Assembly (NCBI GenBank): GCA_029960045.1
Contig: JASCOV010000007.1
Span: 154,654 to 218,653 of the forward strand
Source of the DNA: Flavobacteriaceae bacterium PS02293
Lineage (GTDB): Bacteria > Bacteroidota > Bacteroidia > Flavobacteriales > Weeksellaceae
Reading direction: 5' to 3'
DNA length: 64,000 bases
A program made the translations under genes and the position numbers. This document shows, one piece after another, positions 8,606-16,425 of this stretch; within the stretch, counting starts at the first letter, position 1, and each line of letters opens with the position of its first letter. Below the pieces are notes generated by a model that had not been told where the DNA came from, did no database searches, and saw nothing but the letters and a program-made list of their open reading frames with translations.

Positions 8606-10564
8606 ATGAAAAAATTATTCAATGGCAGATTTTCAACACTCTTTGGTGTTTTAAGTTTATATGTTTTCTTATCATTTGTGGTAAGGATCATATTGCTGAT
8701 CTGGTCTGTAAAGGATTTGGATCTCAACATTATGCATATTCTGAGGGCTTTTTTCACAGGATTTGCCTTCGATCTTACAATAGGTTCGTTATTTTTGGCT
8801 TTGTATACCGTTTATCTATTGCTGATTCCAAGAAAATGGATCGGATCATTATTCGATAAGTGCTTTACCTATTTCTATTTAAGTTTACTATTATTCATTA
8901 TTTACTTCAGTCTTTTGGCAGAAATTCCCTTTTGGGAAGAGTTCGGCGTGAGATTTAATTTTATTGCCGTCGACTATCTGATCTACACCTATGAAGTCTT
9001 TGAAAACATCGATCAGTCTTATCCTTTACCTTTGATTGGAGCTGTTTTGATAGGATTGATTATCCTGACATTTTTTTTATTCAAAAAACTTCACATCTTC
9101 AAAAATACTTTTTCCGTTAAAAATCCCATAAAACACCGTTTGATTTATGCAGTTCCGGTTTTGACGATTGCTGTGGTTTTAGGACTGGTGATGAAAAATA
9201 AACAGGCAGATTTCACTGACAATCTTGTGGTGAATGAACTTGGAAAAAACGGGGCTTTTTCTTTTGTTTCTGCATATCAGTCAAATGAGCTGGATTATGG
9301 AATATTTTACCCGACACTTCCGGAGAAAGAAGCTTATTCGGTTTTGAAACACGATCTTTTACAGGACAATCAAAAATATACTACTGAAACAGATGATGGT
9401 ATTTCAAGGGTAACGCAAGGGAATAATGAGCAGAGACCGAATATTATTTTAATCACCATAGAAAGTTTCAGTGGAGAATTTTTAAAAGCATTCGGGAATA
9501 AGGATAATATCACCCCCAATTACGACGGGCTTGCGAACGAAAGTATCTTTTTCACAAACCTTTATGCGACAGGCACAAGGACTGTCCGGGGAATGGAGGC
9601 TTTAATGCTTTCCGTGCCGCCAACTCCAGGAAACAGCATTGTAAGAAGACCGGATAATCAGGAGTTGTTTTCCGTTTCCACGATTGTGAAAGCTAAAAAC
9701 TATCAGCCTTATTTTATTTATGGCGGGGATGGTTATTTTGATAATATGAATACTTTTTTCGGAGGTCAGGGCTTTGATATTGTCGACAGAGACAGAGGAA
9801 ATCCTTTGCCGGACAAAATTAAAACCGACAGATTTCAAATTAAAGACAACGAGGTCACTTTTGAAAATGCATGGGGCATCTGTGACGAAGATCTTTATAA
9901 ACAATCGATAAAATACGCCGACAAAAGCACTAAAGCAAATCAACCGTTTTTTCAGTTTGTGATGACGACTTCCAACCATAAGCCTTTTACCTTTCCCAAA
10001 GGTAAAATAGATCTTCCGCAAGGTGACCGAAATGCTGCTGTAAAATATACAGATTATGCTTTAGGGAAATTTCTGGCTGATGCAAAAACAAAATCATGGT
10101 TCAAGAATACAGTCTTTGTAATCGTTGCTGATCATTGTGCCAATAGTGCAGGGAGATGGGAAATCAACATTGCCAATCATCACATTCCTGCCATCATCTA
10201 TAATCTTCCTCTGCAAAAAACTGAAACGATCAATCGTCTGACATCTCAGATCGATCTGATGCCGACATTATTCGGATATCTCGGTTGGTCTTACACGACA
10301 TCTCTGTACGGAAAAGATATCAATCAAACCAAAGTGGGGGATGAGCGTGCATTCCTGGGAAATTACAGGACATTAGGGATGTTGAAGGGCAATGTATTCA
10401 CTCAAATAGATGACAGAAGAAGAGTAGAACAGTTCATCGTTTCCGGGACCAACCAGTCCCTATCTGAAGTGAAATCAAAGAATAATACACTCATTTCACA
10501 GACTGTTTCCTATTATCAAACCGCCAGTGAGAGATTCAAAAATGGAAAAATGAAAGAAAAATAG
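8606..10564 (+). CDS. LtaS-like membrane phosphoglycerol/phosphoethanolamine transferase (sulfatase fold)
   Basis: 652 residues. About five membrane helices occupy residues 1-200. A periplasmic alkaline-phosphatase/sulfatase domain starts near residue 276 with PNIILITIESFSGE (metal-binding Glu). The likely nucleophile Thr lies in GTRTVRG near residue 322. Further metal or substrate residues are in GGDGYFDNMN, TTSNHKPFTFP and the late VADHCANS motif. In Firmicutes LtaS polymerises glycerolphosphate; Bacteroidota lack teichoic acid, so here the enzyme more probably decorates lipids or glycans with phosphoglycerol or phosphoethanolamine. It is 62 bp upstream of a COG4705 membrane protein, probably an operon. 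The superfamily is certain, the substrate unknown. Confidence 0.9.
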   Translation: MKKLFNGRFSTLFGVLSLYVFLSFVVRIILLIWSVKDLDLNIMHILRAFFTGFAFDLTIGSLFLALYTVYLLLIPRKWIGSLFDKCFTYFYLSLLLFIIYFSLLAEIPFWEEFGVRFNFIAVDYLIYTYEVFENIDQSYPLPLIGAVLIGLIILTFFLFKKLHIFKNTFSVKNPIKHRLIYAVPVLTIAVVLGLVMKNKQADFTDNLVVNELGKNGAFSFVSAYQSNELDYGIFYPTLPEKEAYSVLKHDLLQDNQKYTTETDDGISRVTQGNNEQRPNIILITIESFSGEFLKAFGNKDNITPNYDGLANESIFFTNLYATGTRTVRGMEALMLSVPPTPGNSIVRRPDNQELFSVSTIVKAKNYQPYFIYGGDGYFDNMNTFFGGQGFDIVDRDRGNPLPDKIKTDRFQIKDNEVTFENAWGICDEDLYKQSIKYADKSTKANQPFFQFVMTTSNHKPFTFPKGKIDLPQGDRNAAVKYTDYALGKFLADAKTKSWFKNTVFVIVADHCANSAGRWEINIANHHIPAIIYNLPLQKTETINRLTSQIDLMPTLFGYLGWSYTTSLYGKDINQTKVGDERAFLGNYRTLGMLKGNVFTQIDDRRRVEQFIVSGTNQSLSEVKSKNNTLISQTVSYYQTASERFKNGKMKEK

Positions 10565-10626
10565 ATTCTGTAAAAATAATGAAATTCTAAATTTCTTCAA
10601 ACTGGGATCTCAACTTTGAAGAAAAA

Positions 10627-11376
10627 ATGACGAAAGTACTTAACAAAGTAGCATCGGTAACCATCCTTTTTTGGCTGATGAAAATTGTGGCAACTACTTT
10701 AGGGGAAACTTTGGGCGATTTTATTTCCATGACACTCAACCTCGGTTACACCGTGGGAATTGCGATTACGGTGTTGCTTTTTCTAATCAGCATTTCCGTT
10801 CAGTTGAATGTAAAAAGGTATATTCCTTTTATTTACTGGATTGTTATCATTGCCACAACAACATTGGGAACTGAGATCTCGGATTATATAGACAGGACAT
10901 TGAAGGCAGGTTATCTGTTGGGCAGCTTGATCTTGGGAGGCGGTCTAACAATGACCCTTCTTTTATGGTATAAAAAGTATAAAAATCTCGAAGTATATCC
11001 TGTTTTCGAAATCAATAAAGAAATCTATTATTGGGTTGCTATTCTTTTCTCCAACAGTTTGGGAACAGCTTTTGGAGATTTTATGAGTGATAATTTAGGT
11101 TTTAGTTATTGGGTCGGGGCTGTTATCACAGGAGCTATCGTACTTATGGTAGTCCTTCTTCACTATTTCGCAAAGATCAACCGTATTGTATTATTTTGGA
11201 TTGCATTTATTTTTACAAGACCATTCGGAGCAACTTTCGGTGATTTTCTGACAAAATCTATTGCTAAGGGTGGTTTAAACCTCGGTACCCTTAACGCAAG
11301 CTTGGTATCTTTAGTTCTGATGTTAATAATGATCATTATTTCACATCGAAATCAAAATAAAAAATTTAAGTTTTAA
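10627..11376 (+). CDS. COG4705-type membrane protein with four internal repeats
   Basis: 249 residues, nearly all membrane. The chain is four copies of a roughly 60-residue unit, each a helix with Trp and a T-L-G or S-L-G turn, then Gly-Asp-Phe or a variant, then Gly-Tyr or Gly-Phe and a second helix: TTLGETLGDF near residue 24, TTLGTEISDY near 80, NSLGTAFGDF near 141 and RPFGATFGDF near 201. This pattern is characteristic of the uncharacterised COG4705 family. No biochemical function is established that I can name. It follows the LtaS-like gene by 62 bp. Confidence 0.82.
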   Translation: MTKVLNKVASVTILFWLMKIVATTLGETLGDFISMTLNLGYTVGIAITVLLFLISISVQLNVKRYIPFIYWIVIIATTTLGTEISDYIDRTLKAGYLLGSLILGGGLTMTLLLWYKKYKNLEVYPVFEINKEIYYWVAILFSNSLGTAFGDFMSDNLGFSYWVGAVITGAIVLMVVLLHYFAKINRIVLFWIAFIFTRPFGATFGDFLTKSIAKGGLNLGTLNASLVSLVLMLIMIIISHRNQNKKFKF

Positions 11377-11513
11377 ATACAGAATTTAAAATTTGCTAAA
11401 CGTCGAAATGAAATCTCTTTGAAACTTGATGACGTTGATTTTATTGTATCGATAGGGCAGTGAGTCTATAAACTATTATATTTGCCATTCAATTTAATTT
11501 TTATCATTACGTT

Positions 11514-11690
11514 ATGAAAGAACTTATCGAAAAGATCAATGCAGAGTTTGAAGCATTTTCAAATGAAGCCAGCCAGCAATCTGAAAAAGGAAACAAGGCA
11601 GCGGGAACAAGAGCAAGGAAATCAGCTTTAGAGTTGAGCAAACTGTTCAAGGATTTCAGAAAAGTTTCTGTTGAAGAATCAAAGAAATAA
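11514..11690 (+). CDS. Histone H1-like small basic protein
   Basis: 58 residues, too short for many gene finders. It starts at the ATG at 11514 and ends at the TAA at 11690. An acidic/helical N-terminal half (KELIEKINAEFEAFSNEA) leads to a Lys/Arg/Ala segment (GNKAAGTRARKSALELSKL) and KDFRKVS. This is the compact Hc1/histone H1-like family widespread in Flavobacteriia, thought to bind DNA non-specifically. A rho-independent terminator follows at 11706, so it is a single-gene transcript. Confidence 0.85.
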   Translation: MKELIEKINAEFEAFSNEASQQSEKGNKAAGTRARKSALELSKLFKDFRKVSVEESKK

Positions 11691-11705
11691 ATTCTGTTAA
11701 AGTTT

Positions 11706-11735
11706 AAACCCTGCATTTATGGTAGGGTTTTCATT
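11706..11735 (+). terminator. Rho-independent terminator after histone H1-like gene
   Basis: A perfect 7-bp stem, AAACCCT and AGGGTTT, encloses an 11-nt loop and is followed by TTTTCATTTTG. It starts 16 nt after the stop codon. Confidence 0.75.
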
Positions 11736-12203
11736 TTGTTAACATTGTTCTAATCAGGAGTCATTAGCTTTTTAAAGGCGGTTAGGTAAGGAAGAGAACC
11801 ATTTTCTTAAAAAATTACAATTATCTATATGACATAAAAAAATATTTTTTTATCGTTTGAAAGATGCTACGAAACTGAAATTATATTTTCTCACTCGATA
11901 ATTGATATGGGTCAATAAATATCTCTGGATTTAATATCATTTAAACCAATGACATAATTTTTTTGGATGTTGTGTATACAGACGATCTGATGACAGGGTC
12001 ATCCTCTTCTAATTCATTTTTTCAGTGCAGTACCAGGTACAAAGCATTATAGCAATATTTTCGTAAAGATGTGTATTACGATCCTTATTAAAGAATGCAC
12101 TTTAGAAAGTCTAAAAAATTTTCGATGAATAGTTCTATAAAAATTTAATAATCAACTAATAGCAATGCATTCAGTCTTTCCGTAATTATAGTTATATTTG
12201 AAT
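11736..12203. other. 468-bp intergenic region upstream of the Crp/Fnr gene
   Basis: AT-rich, with no plausible coding frame or strong repeat. It ends in the TATATTTG -7 element of the regulator gene. No copy of the GTRAY-N4-RTYAC operator found elsewhere in the island was seen here. Confidence 0.6.
12193..12200 (+). promoter_or_regulatory. TAnnTTTG -7 element of the Crp/Fnr gene
   Basis: TATATTTG ends just 3 nt before the ATG at 12204, so the transcript would be leaderless or nearly so. No clear -33 element was found. Confidence 0.55.
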
Positions 12204-12812
12204 ATGAATATTTATGAAATATTAGATCCTGAATTCAAGAAAGAAATTGCAGCCAGTCGGGATTTAAAACTATTCCCTGCAGGTACGGTTATTTTAGATA
12301 TCAACTCCTATGTTAACTACATTCCATTGGTAATGTCTGGCAGTGTGAAGGTGGTAAGAACTGAAGAAGATGGGAGAGAAATCCTTTTGTATTATCTTAC
12401 ACCCGGGGAAAGTTGTATCTCATCAATACTTTCAGGGCTTACTCAAGGCACCTCCAAAGTTAAGGCGATTGTAGAAGAAGATGCCGAAATTCTTATGCTG
12501 TCACTTCCCAAAGCCAAGGAGTGGCTCACAAAATATCCGGAATGGTCTACTTTTGTTTTTGAGCTTTATCATAAAAGATTTGAGGATTTGGTAACGATGG
12601 TCAATTCAATTGCTTTCCAAAAAGTAGATGCTCGAATATTATATTTATTAGACCAAAAATCAAAACTGTATAAATCCAAAGAACTTTCTGTTACGCATCA
12701 ACAGCTCGCAGACGAACTCGGCATCACAAGAGAGGCGGTGAGCCGTGTGCTGAAACAGATTGAGACCGAAGGTAAAATAAAGCTTTCCCGAAATAAAATT
12801 ACCCTATTGTAA
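12204..12812 (+). CDS. Crp/Fnr family transcriptional regulator, likely controller of the sulfur island
   Basis: 202 residues from the ATG at 12204. Residues 1-135 form a cyclic-nucleotide-like beta-roll; a single Cys71 lies in PGESCISS where many Bacteroidota homologues also carry Cys. There is no N-terminal Fe-S cysteine cluster, so it is not FNR itself. The C-terminal winged HTH has TREAVSRVLK, giving Arg176-Glu177 and Arg181, the same RE-x3-R spacing CRP uses to read GTGA. That fits the GTRA-N6-TYAC sites found at five promoters downstream, one of which overlaps this gene's stop codon. The signal sensed is not visible; a thiol/persulfide signal at Cys71 is a hypothesis. The next gene (rhodanese) lies 65 bp downstream under its own operator. 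Confidence 0.93.
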   Translation: MNIYEILDPEFKKEIAASRDLKLFPAGTVILDINSYVNYIPLVMSGSVKVVRTEEDGREILLYYLTPGESCISSILSGLTQGTSKVKAIVEEDAEILMLSLPKAKEWLTKYPEWSTFVFELYHKRFEDLVTMVNSIAFQKVDARILYLLDQKSKLYKSKELSVTHQQLADELGITREAVSRVLKQIETEGKIKLSRNKITLL

Positions 12813-12852
12813 CTTACATCACTGACTGACTTTTATCTCATCCGTAAATTTG
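12809..12852 (+). promoter_or_regulatory. Crp/Fnr-type operator and -7 element, rhodanese-osmC promoter
   Basis: GTAACTTACATCAC at 12809-12822 fits GTRAY-N4-RTYAC. After exactly 22 nt comes TAAATTTG at 12845-12852. The operator overlaps the TAA stop of the regulator gene. Its centre would be near -41, the class II activation position. Confidence 0.75.
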
Positions 12853-12877
12853 CATTATAAATTTTAAAACCAATAAA

Positions 12878-13189
12878 ATGTTAGATGCAATAAAAAACCT
12901 TTTCGGGATGGATAAAACCGATTACGCTGCCCTTATAAAAGAAGGTGCCATTATTCTTGATGTAAGAAGCAAAAGCGAATATGCGGGAGGACATATCAAA
13001 AATTCTATTAACATTCCTGTCAACGAACTTCAAAACAATCTTTCTAGATTAAAAAACAAAGACAAAACTATTATTACCTGTTGCGCATCTGGGATGAGAA
13101 GTGCTTCTGCGAAAAGCATTCTTCAGAATAATGGTTACAATAATGTACACAACGGCGGAGGATGGAGTAGTTTAAATAATAAATTATAA
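12878..13189 (+). CDS. Single-domain rhodanese-like sulfurtransferase
   Basis: 103 residues, no signal peptide, one rhodanese domain. The conserved entry region is ILDVRSKSEYAGGHIKNSINIP; the active-site loop is C69-ASGMR, preceded by a second Cys68. The loop fits a cytosolic carrier of persulfide sulfur (GlpE/PspE size class). It heads a two-gene unit with osmC (5-nt gap) behind the 12809 operator, which links it to handling of sulfane sulfur together with the SQR and persulfide dioxygenase further on. The donor and acceptor are not determinable from sequence. Confidence 0.92.
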   Translation: MLDAIKNLFGMDKTDYAALIKEGAIILDVRSKSEYAGGHIKNSINIPVNELQNNLSRLKNKDKTIITCCASGMRSASAKSILQNNGYNNVHNGGGWSSLNNKL

Positions 13190-13193
13190 TCCG

Positions 13194-13628
13194 ATGGAAG
13201 CACATTATTACAACGTAGATATTTCCTGGAAAAACGATCGTAAAGGCGAAATGTCTTCCCCCGAACTTTTACAAAGTGTCGAAATAGCAACACCTCCTCA
13301 ATTTCCCAAAGGAATTGAAGGAATCTGGTCGCCGGAACATTTGTTCACCGCAGCAGTAAGCAGTTGTTTGATGACAACTTTCCTTGCAATTGCAGAAAAT
13401 TCAAAACTGGAATTTGAAAATTTTGAGTGCAAATCCAAAGGAAAACTGGAGCAGGTTGAGGGCAAATTCCTGATGACCGAAGTGATTTTGGAACCAGTTG
13501 TCACCATCAAAAATGAATCAGACAGAGAAAAAGCGGAGAAAGTTTTGCAGAAATCGGAAGCCAATTGCTTAATATCCAATTCTGTGAAATCTAAAATCAC
13601 GATGATTCCTCAAATCAGATTAAAATAA
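13194..13628 (+). CDS. OsmC/Ohr family peroxiredoxin-like protein
   Basis: 144 residues. The OsmC fold is recognised by SPEHLFTAAVSSCLMTTFLAIAE in the first half and KSEANCLISNSVK near the end, which supply the two redox Cys on the conserved helices. OsmC/Ohr proteins reduce organic hydroperoxides and some reduce or bind persulfides. The gene is 5 nt after the rhodanese, so a role in the sulfur response is likely. A terminator follows at 13650. Confidence 0.9.
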   Translation: MEAHYYNVDISWKNDRKGEMSSPELLQSVEIATPPQFPKGIEGIWSPEHLFTAAVSSCLMTTFLAIAENSKLEFENFECKSKGKLEQVEGKFLMTEVILEPVVTIKNESDREKAEKVLQKSEANCLISNSVKSKITMIPQIRLK

Positions 13629-13649
13629 ACCTCACCATATTTTTTTCTT

Positions 13650-13672
13650 ACCGCCTTTAATGGCGGTTTTTT
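13650..13672 (+). terminator. Rho-independent terminator of rhodanese-osmC
   Basis: CCGCC and GGCGG form the stem around TTTAAT and are followed by TTTTTT. It lies 22 nt after the osmC stop. Confidence 0.85.
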
Positions 13673-13719
13673 GTTGCCCCCAAAATAAAAACAAATGTTA
13701 TTCTGAATTATCTTCTTAT

Positions 13720-13763
13720 GTGATAAAGGTTACTGTGCAACAGTTTTCATCAGTCTAATTTTG
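13720..13763 (+). promoter_or_regulatory. Crp/Fnr-type operator and -7 element, RND pump operon promoter
   Basis: GTGATAAAGGTTAC at 13720-13733 fits the palindrome; 22 nt later TAATTTTG occupies 13756-13763. The tolC ATG is at 13780, 16 nt beyond. Confidence 0.78.
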
Positions 13764-13779
13764 TCAAAAATTAAAGATT

Positions 13780-15087
13780 ATGCAAAAAGTCTGGGTGCTT
13801 ATTTTAACGATAGCCACATTTCAAACCATATTTTCACAGGACACCATCAGTATTTCCAAAACAGAATTGGAGCAAAAAATTCTGGATAATAATCTTCAGG
13901 TGAAAATGGCGCAAAAAGAAGTCGAACTTGCCGATGCCGAACTTTTGGGAACAAGAGCAATGTATCTTCCAAATATCAATGCCTCTTACACCTTTTCCAA
14001 TACCAACAATCCGCTGTATGCATTTGGTTCAAAGCTCAATCAGGAACGGATTACGATGACGGATTTCAATCCCGACAATCTTAATTCTCCTAAAAGCATT
14101 TCCAATTTTGCCACCAAATTAGAAATTCAGCAGCCCATTATCAATATGGATGCAGTTTATCAAAAAAAGGCAGGACAGATAAAATCCGAAGTCCTGAAAA
14201 TTAAAACCGAAAGAACCAAAGAATACGTTCAGTTCGAACTCAAAAAAGCATATATGACCTTGCAAATGGCTTATAAAATGGTTGAAACGTTAGAAAATGC
14301 GAGAACAACAACATTGGCAAACAAAAAAGTCATCGACAATTATTATAAAAATGGGATCATTCAGAAATCAGAAGTTTTGTATATGGATGTACGTCTGAAA
14401 GAAATCGAAAATCAGATACAGTTCGCCAAATCCAATGTCAAAAACGCTTCCGATTATCTCTATTTTTTGTTGGACGAAGATTATCAAAATAAAGTTTTGA
14501 AACCCACAGAATCCTTAGAATATCAGGAAAATATGTTAGAAAGTAATCCAACTTTGAATATTAACAGAAAAGATTTGCAAGCCTACCAAAAGTCTTTAGA
14601 AGCCTACGATTTGATGATAAAATCTTCCAAAGCCAAATTTCTCCCGAAACTCAATGCCTTCGGAAGCTTCGAGATGTACGATAACAAAATCGCACAGTTC
14701 GATGCCAACGGATATTTAGCCGGAATTCAACTTTCGTGGAATGTTTTCGACGGTCTCAAAGCCAAAAGTGAACAGGAAAAATACAAAGCCGAACTGAGTA
14801 AAGCACAAACCGAAATTCAGCAATACCAGAAACAAAGCGAGCTGGAACTCAATAAAACTTCCCGACAGGTTCAGGATGCCGAGAACAAAGTAAACCTCAC
14901 CAAACTCGCTTGGGAACAAAGCAAGGAAGCCTACAGAATCCGAAAAAACCGCTACGATCAGGGGCTCGAAAAGTCTGCAGATTTGCTCACTTCCGAAACC
15001 CAAATGTCCCAAAAAGAGTTAGAACATATTCAAGCAATTTTCGAATACAACACCGCTTTAGAATATTATAAATTTTTGAAAAATTAA
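13780..15087 (+). CDS. TolC family outer membrane efflux protein
   Basis: 435 residues with an N-terminal signal peptide (ends near FSQD, residue 20). Two halves of long amphipathic helices rich in Gln, Lys and Glu follow, with strand segments such as PNINASYTFSN and PKLNAFGSFEMYD that form the barrel. It would be the exit duct of the pump encoded by the next two genes. A 175-bp gap containing an intergenic repeat separates it from the adaptor gene, but orientation and the absence of a terminator suggest one operon, opened by the Crp/Fnr-type site at 13720. Confidence 0.92.
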   Translation: MQKVWVLILTIATFQTIFSQDTISISKTELEQKILDNNLQVKMAQKEVELADAELLGTRAMYLPNINASYTFSNTNNPLYAFGSKLNQERITMTDFNPDNLNSPKSISNFATKLEIQQPIINMDAVYQKKAGQIKSEVLKIKTERTKEYVQFELKKAYMTLQMAYKMVETLENARTTTLANKKVIDNYYKNGIIQKSEVLYMDVRLKEIENQIQFAKSNVKNASDYLYFLLDEDYQNKVLKPTESLEYQENMLESNPTLNINRKDLQAYQKSLEAYDLMIKSSKAKFLPKLNAFGSFEMYDNKIAQFDANGYLAGIQLSWNVFDGLKAKSEQEKYKAELSKAQTEIQQYQKQSELELNKTSRQVQDAENKVNLTKLAWEQSKEAYRIRKNRYDQGLEKSADLLTSETQMSQKELEHIQAIFEYNTALEYYKFLKN

Positions 15088-15094
15088 TTTTTTT

Positions 15095-15190
15095 AGGAGC
15101 TATTTCCCGCTGTCCACTATATCTTTTTCTTTTTGCCAAAGCTTTTTCCCTTTCCAAAAAAGAAAAAGGATGCCGTTCCCATCGGGGCTA
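15095..15190. repeat. Intergenic repeat-like element between tolC and adaptor genes
   Basis: It begins AGGAGCTATTTCCCGC and ends CCATCGGGGCTA; the centre is a pyrimidine-rich arm (ATCTTTTTCTTTTTG) facing a purine-rich arm (AAAAAAGAAAAAGGAT) that can pair. From memory this resembles a common intergenic repeat of Chryseobacterium genomes. Only one copy is in this window, so the call rests on structure and recollection. Confidence 0.5.
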
Positions 15191-15262
15191 TGATTAAAGT
15201 TCCGCCAAAAAATCGTAAAACGACGATTTAACAAGTTTCAGAAAACAAATAAAATCAACATT

Positions 15263-16351
15263 ATGAAAACATATATTTATTCCGGTCTTATTCTGTTAGC
15301 AGTTCTTTTGACCAGCTGCTCGTCCGACGACAAAAAATCCGTACAAAACACAGATGCTCCCATTTCGGTTACGGTCAATCAATCAACTACCAATTCCACA
15401 GGTTCATCTGCAACTGCCACCGGAAAATTGGTTGCCAGAAATTCCGTGAATGTTTCTACCAGAATGATGGGTTATATCACCTCGATGAGTGGAGAAGTCG
15501 GGCAAAACGTAACAGCAGGACAGGCTTTGGTAAGCATTAATTCTACCGATATTCAGGCAAAAGGCGGACAAGCCAATGCGCAGATTTCACAAGCTCAGGC
15601 TGGTTATAATATAGCTAAAAAAGACTACGAAAGATTCCAGAATCTGTACAAAAATCAAAGCGCGTCACAAAAAGAATTGGACGATATGAGAGCCCGATAC
15701 GAAATGGCTCAAGCTGGTTTACAAGCAGCCCAGCAAATGAAAAACGAAGTCAATTCTCAATATAAATATACCAATATTACTGCTCCCATTTCCGGAACAA
15801 TTACTGCGAAATTTGCAGAGCAAGGCGATATGGCAAGTCCGGGAATGCCACTTTTGACCATAGAATCTTCAGGAAGTTTACAAGCTCAGGTTTTGGTTTC
15901 AGAAAAAGACATTACAATGATTAATCAGGGAATGAGCGTTCAGGTCACTTTAAAATCGATCAACAAAACCATTTCCGGAACGGTTTCCGAAATCAGTAAA
16001 TCAGCCACTAACACAGGCGGACAATATATGGTGAAAATTAATATTCCTGCTTCACAGGATCTGTTACCCGGAATGTTTGTCAATGTGCAGTTTCCATTTA
16101 AAAATTCCGGTAAAACCAATCAGGATTTTGAAGAAAGCATAATGGTTCCCCAATCTGCTTTGGTAGAAAATGGACAATTAACAGGAGTTTACGTAGTAAG
16201 TTCACAAAATACAGCGGTCTTACGATGGCTGAAAATCGGCAAAACATTCGGAGACAATGTGGAGGTTTTATCTGGTTTAAATACCAAAGAAGCTTACATC
16301 ATTTCCTCAAACGGAAAATTGTATAACGGTGCAAAAATTCAAATAAAGTAA
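15263..16351 (+). CDS. RND efflux periplasmic adaptor lipoprotein (HlyD/MFP family)
   Basis: 362 residues. The lipobox is LLTSC with Cys19. The lipoyl half-motif MGYITSMSGEVGQNVTAGQAL precedes a helical hairpin (about residues 95-165, rich in Ala and Gln), the second lipoyl half (APISGTITAKFAEQGDMASPG), a beta-barrel and a membrane-proximal domain. It should bridge the 435-aa TolC and the 1073-aa pump on either side. The gap to the pump gene is 74 bp and contains an inverted repeat. Confidence 0.93.
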   Translation: MKTYIYSGLILLAVLLTSCSSDDKKSVQNTDAPISVTVNQSTTNSTGSSATATGKLVARNSVNVSTRMMGYITSMSGEVGQNVTAGQALVSINSTDIQAKGGQANAQISQAQAGYNIAKKDYERFQNLYKNQSASQKELDDMRARYEMAQAGLQAAQQMKNEVNSQYKYTNITAPISGTITAKFAEQGDMASPGMPLLTIESSGSLQAQVLVSEKDITMINQGMSVQVTLKSINKTISGTVSEISKSATNTGGQYMVKINIPASQDLLPGMFVNVQFPFKNSGKTNQDFEESIMVPQSALVENGQLTGVYVVSSQNTAVLRWLKIGKTFGDNVEVLSGLNTKEAYIISSNGKLYNGAKIQIK

Positions 16352-16425
16352 TTCAAAGTTCAAGATTCAAAATTCAAGGTTGTCTACTTTGAACTTTAAA
16401 CATTGAACCTTAAACCAAAAGTAAT
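16352..16425. repeat. Short direct and inverted repeats between adaptor and pump genes
   Basis: TTCAA-containing 7-8-mers recur (ATTCAAAG, GATTCAAAATTCAAGG). AAAGTTCAA near 16356 pairs with TTGAACTTT near 16389. There is no T-run, so this is not an obvious terminator; it may adjust mRNA stability within the operon. Confidence 0.5.
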
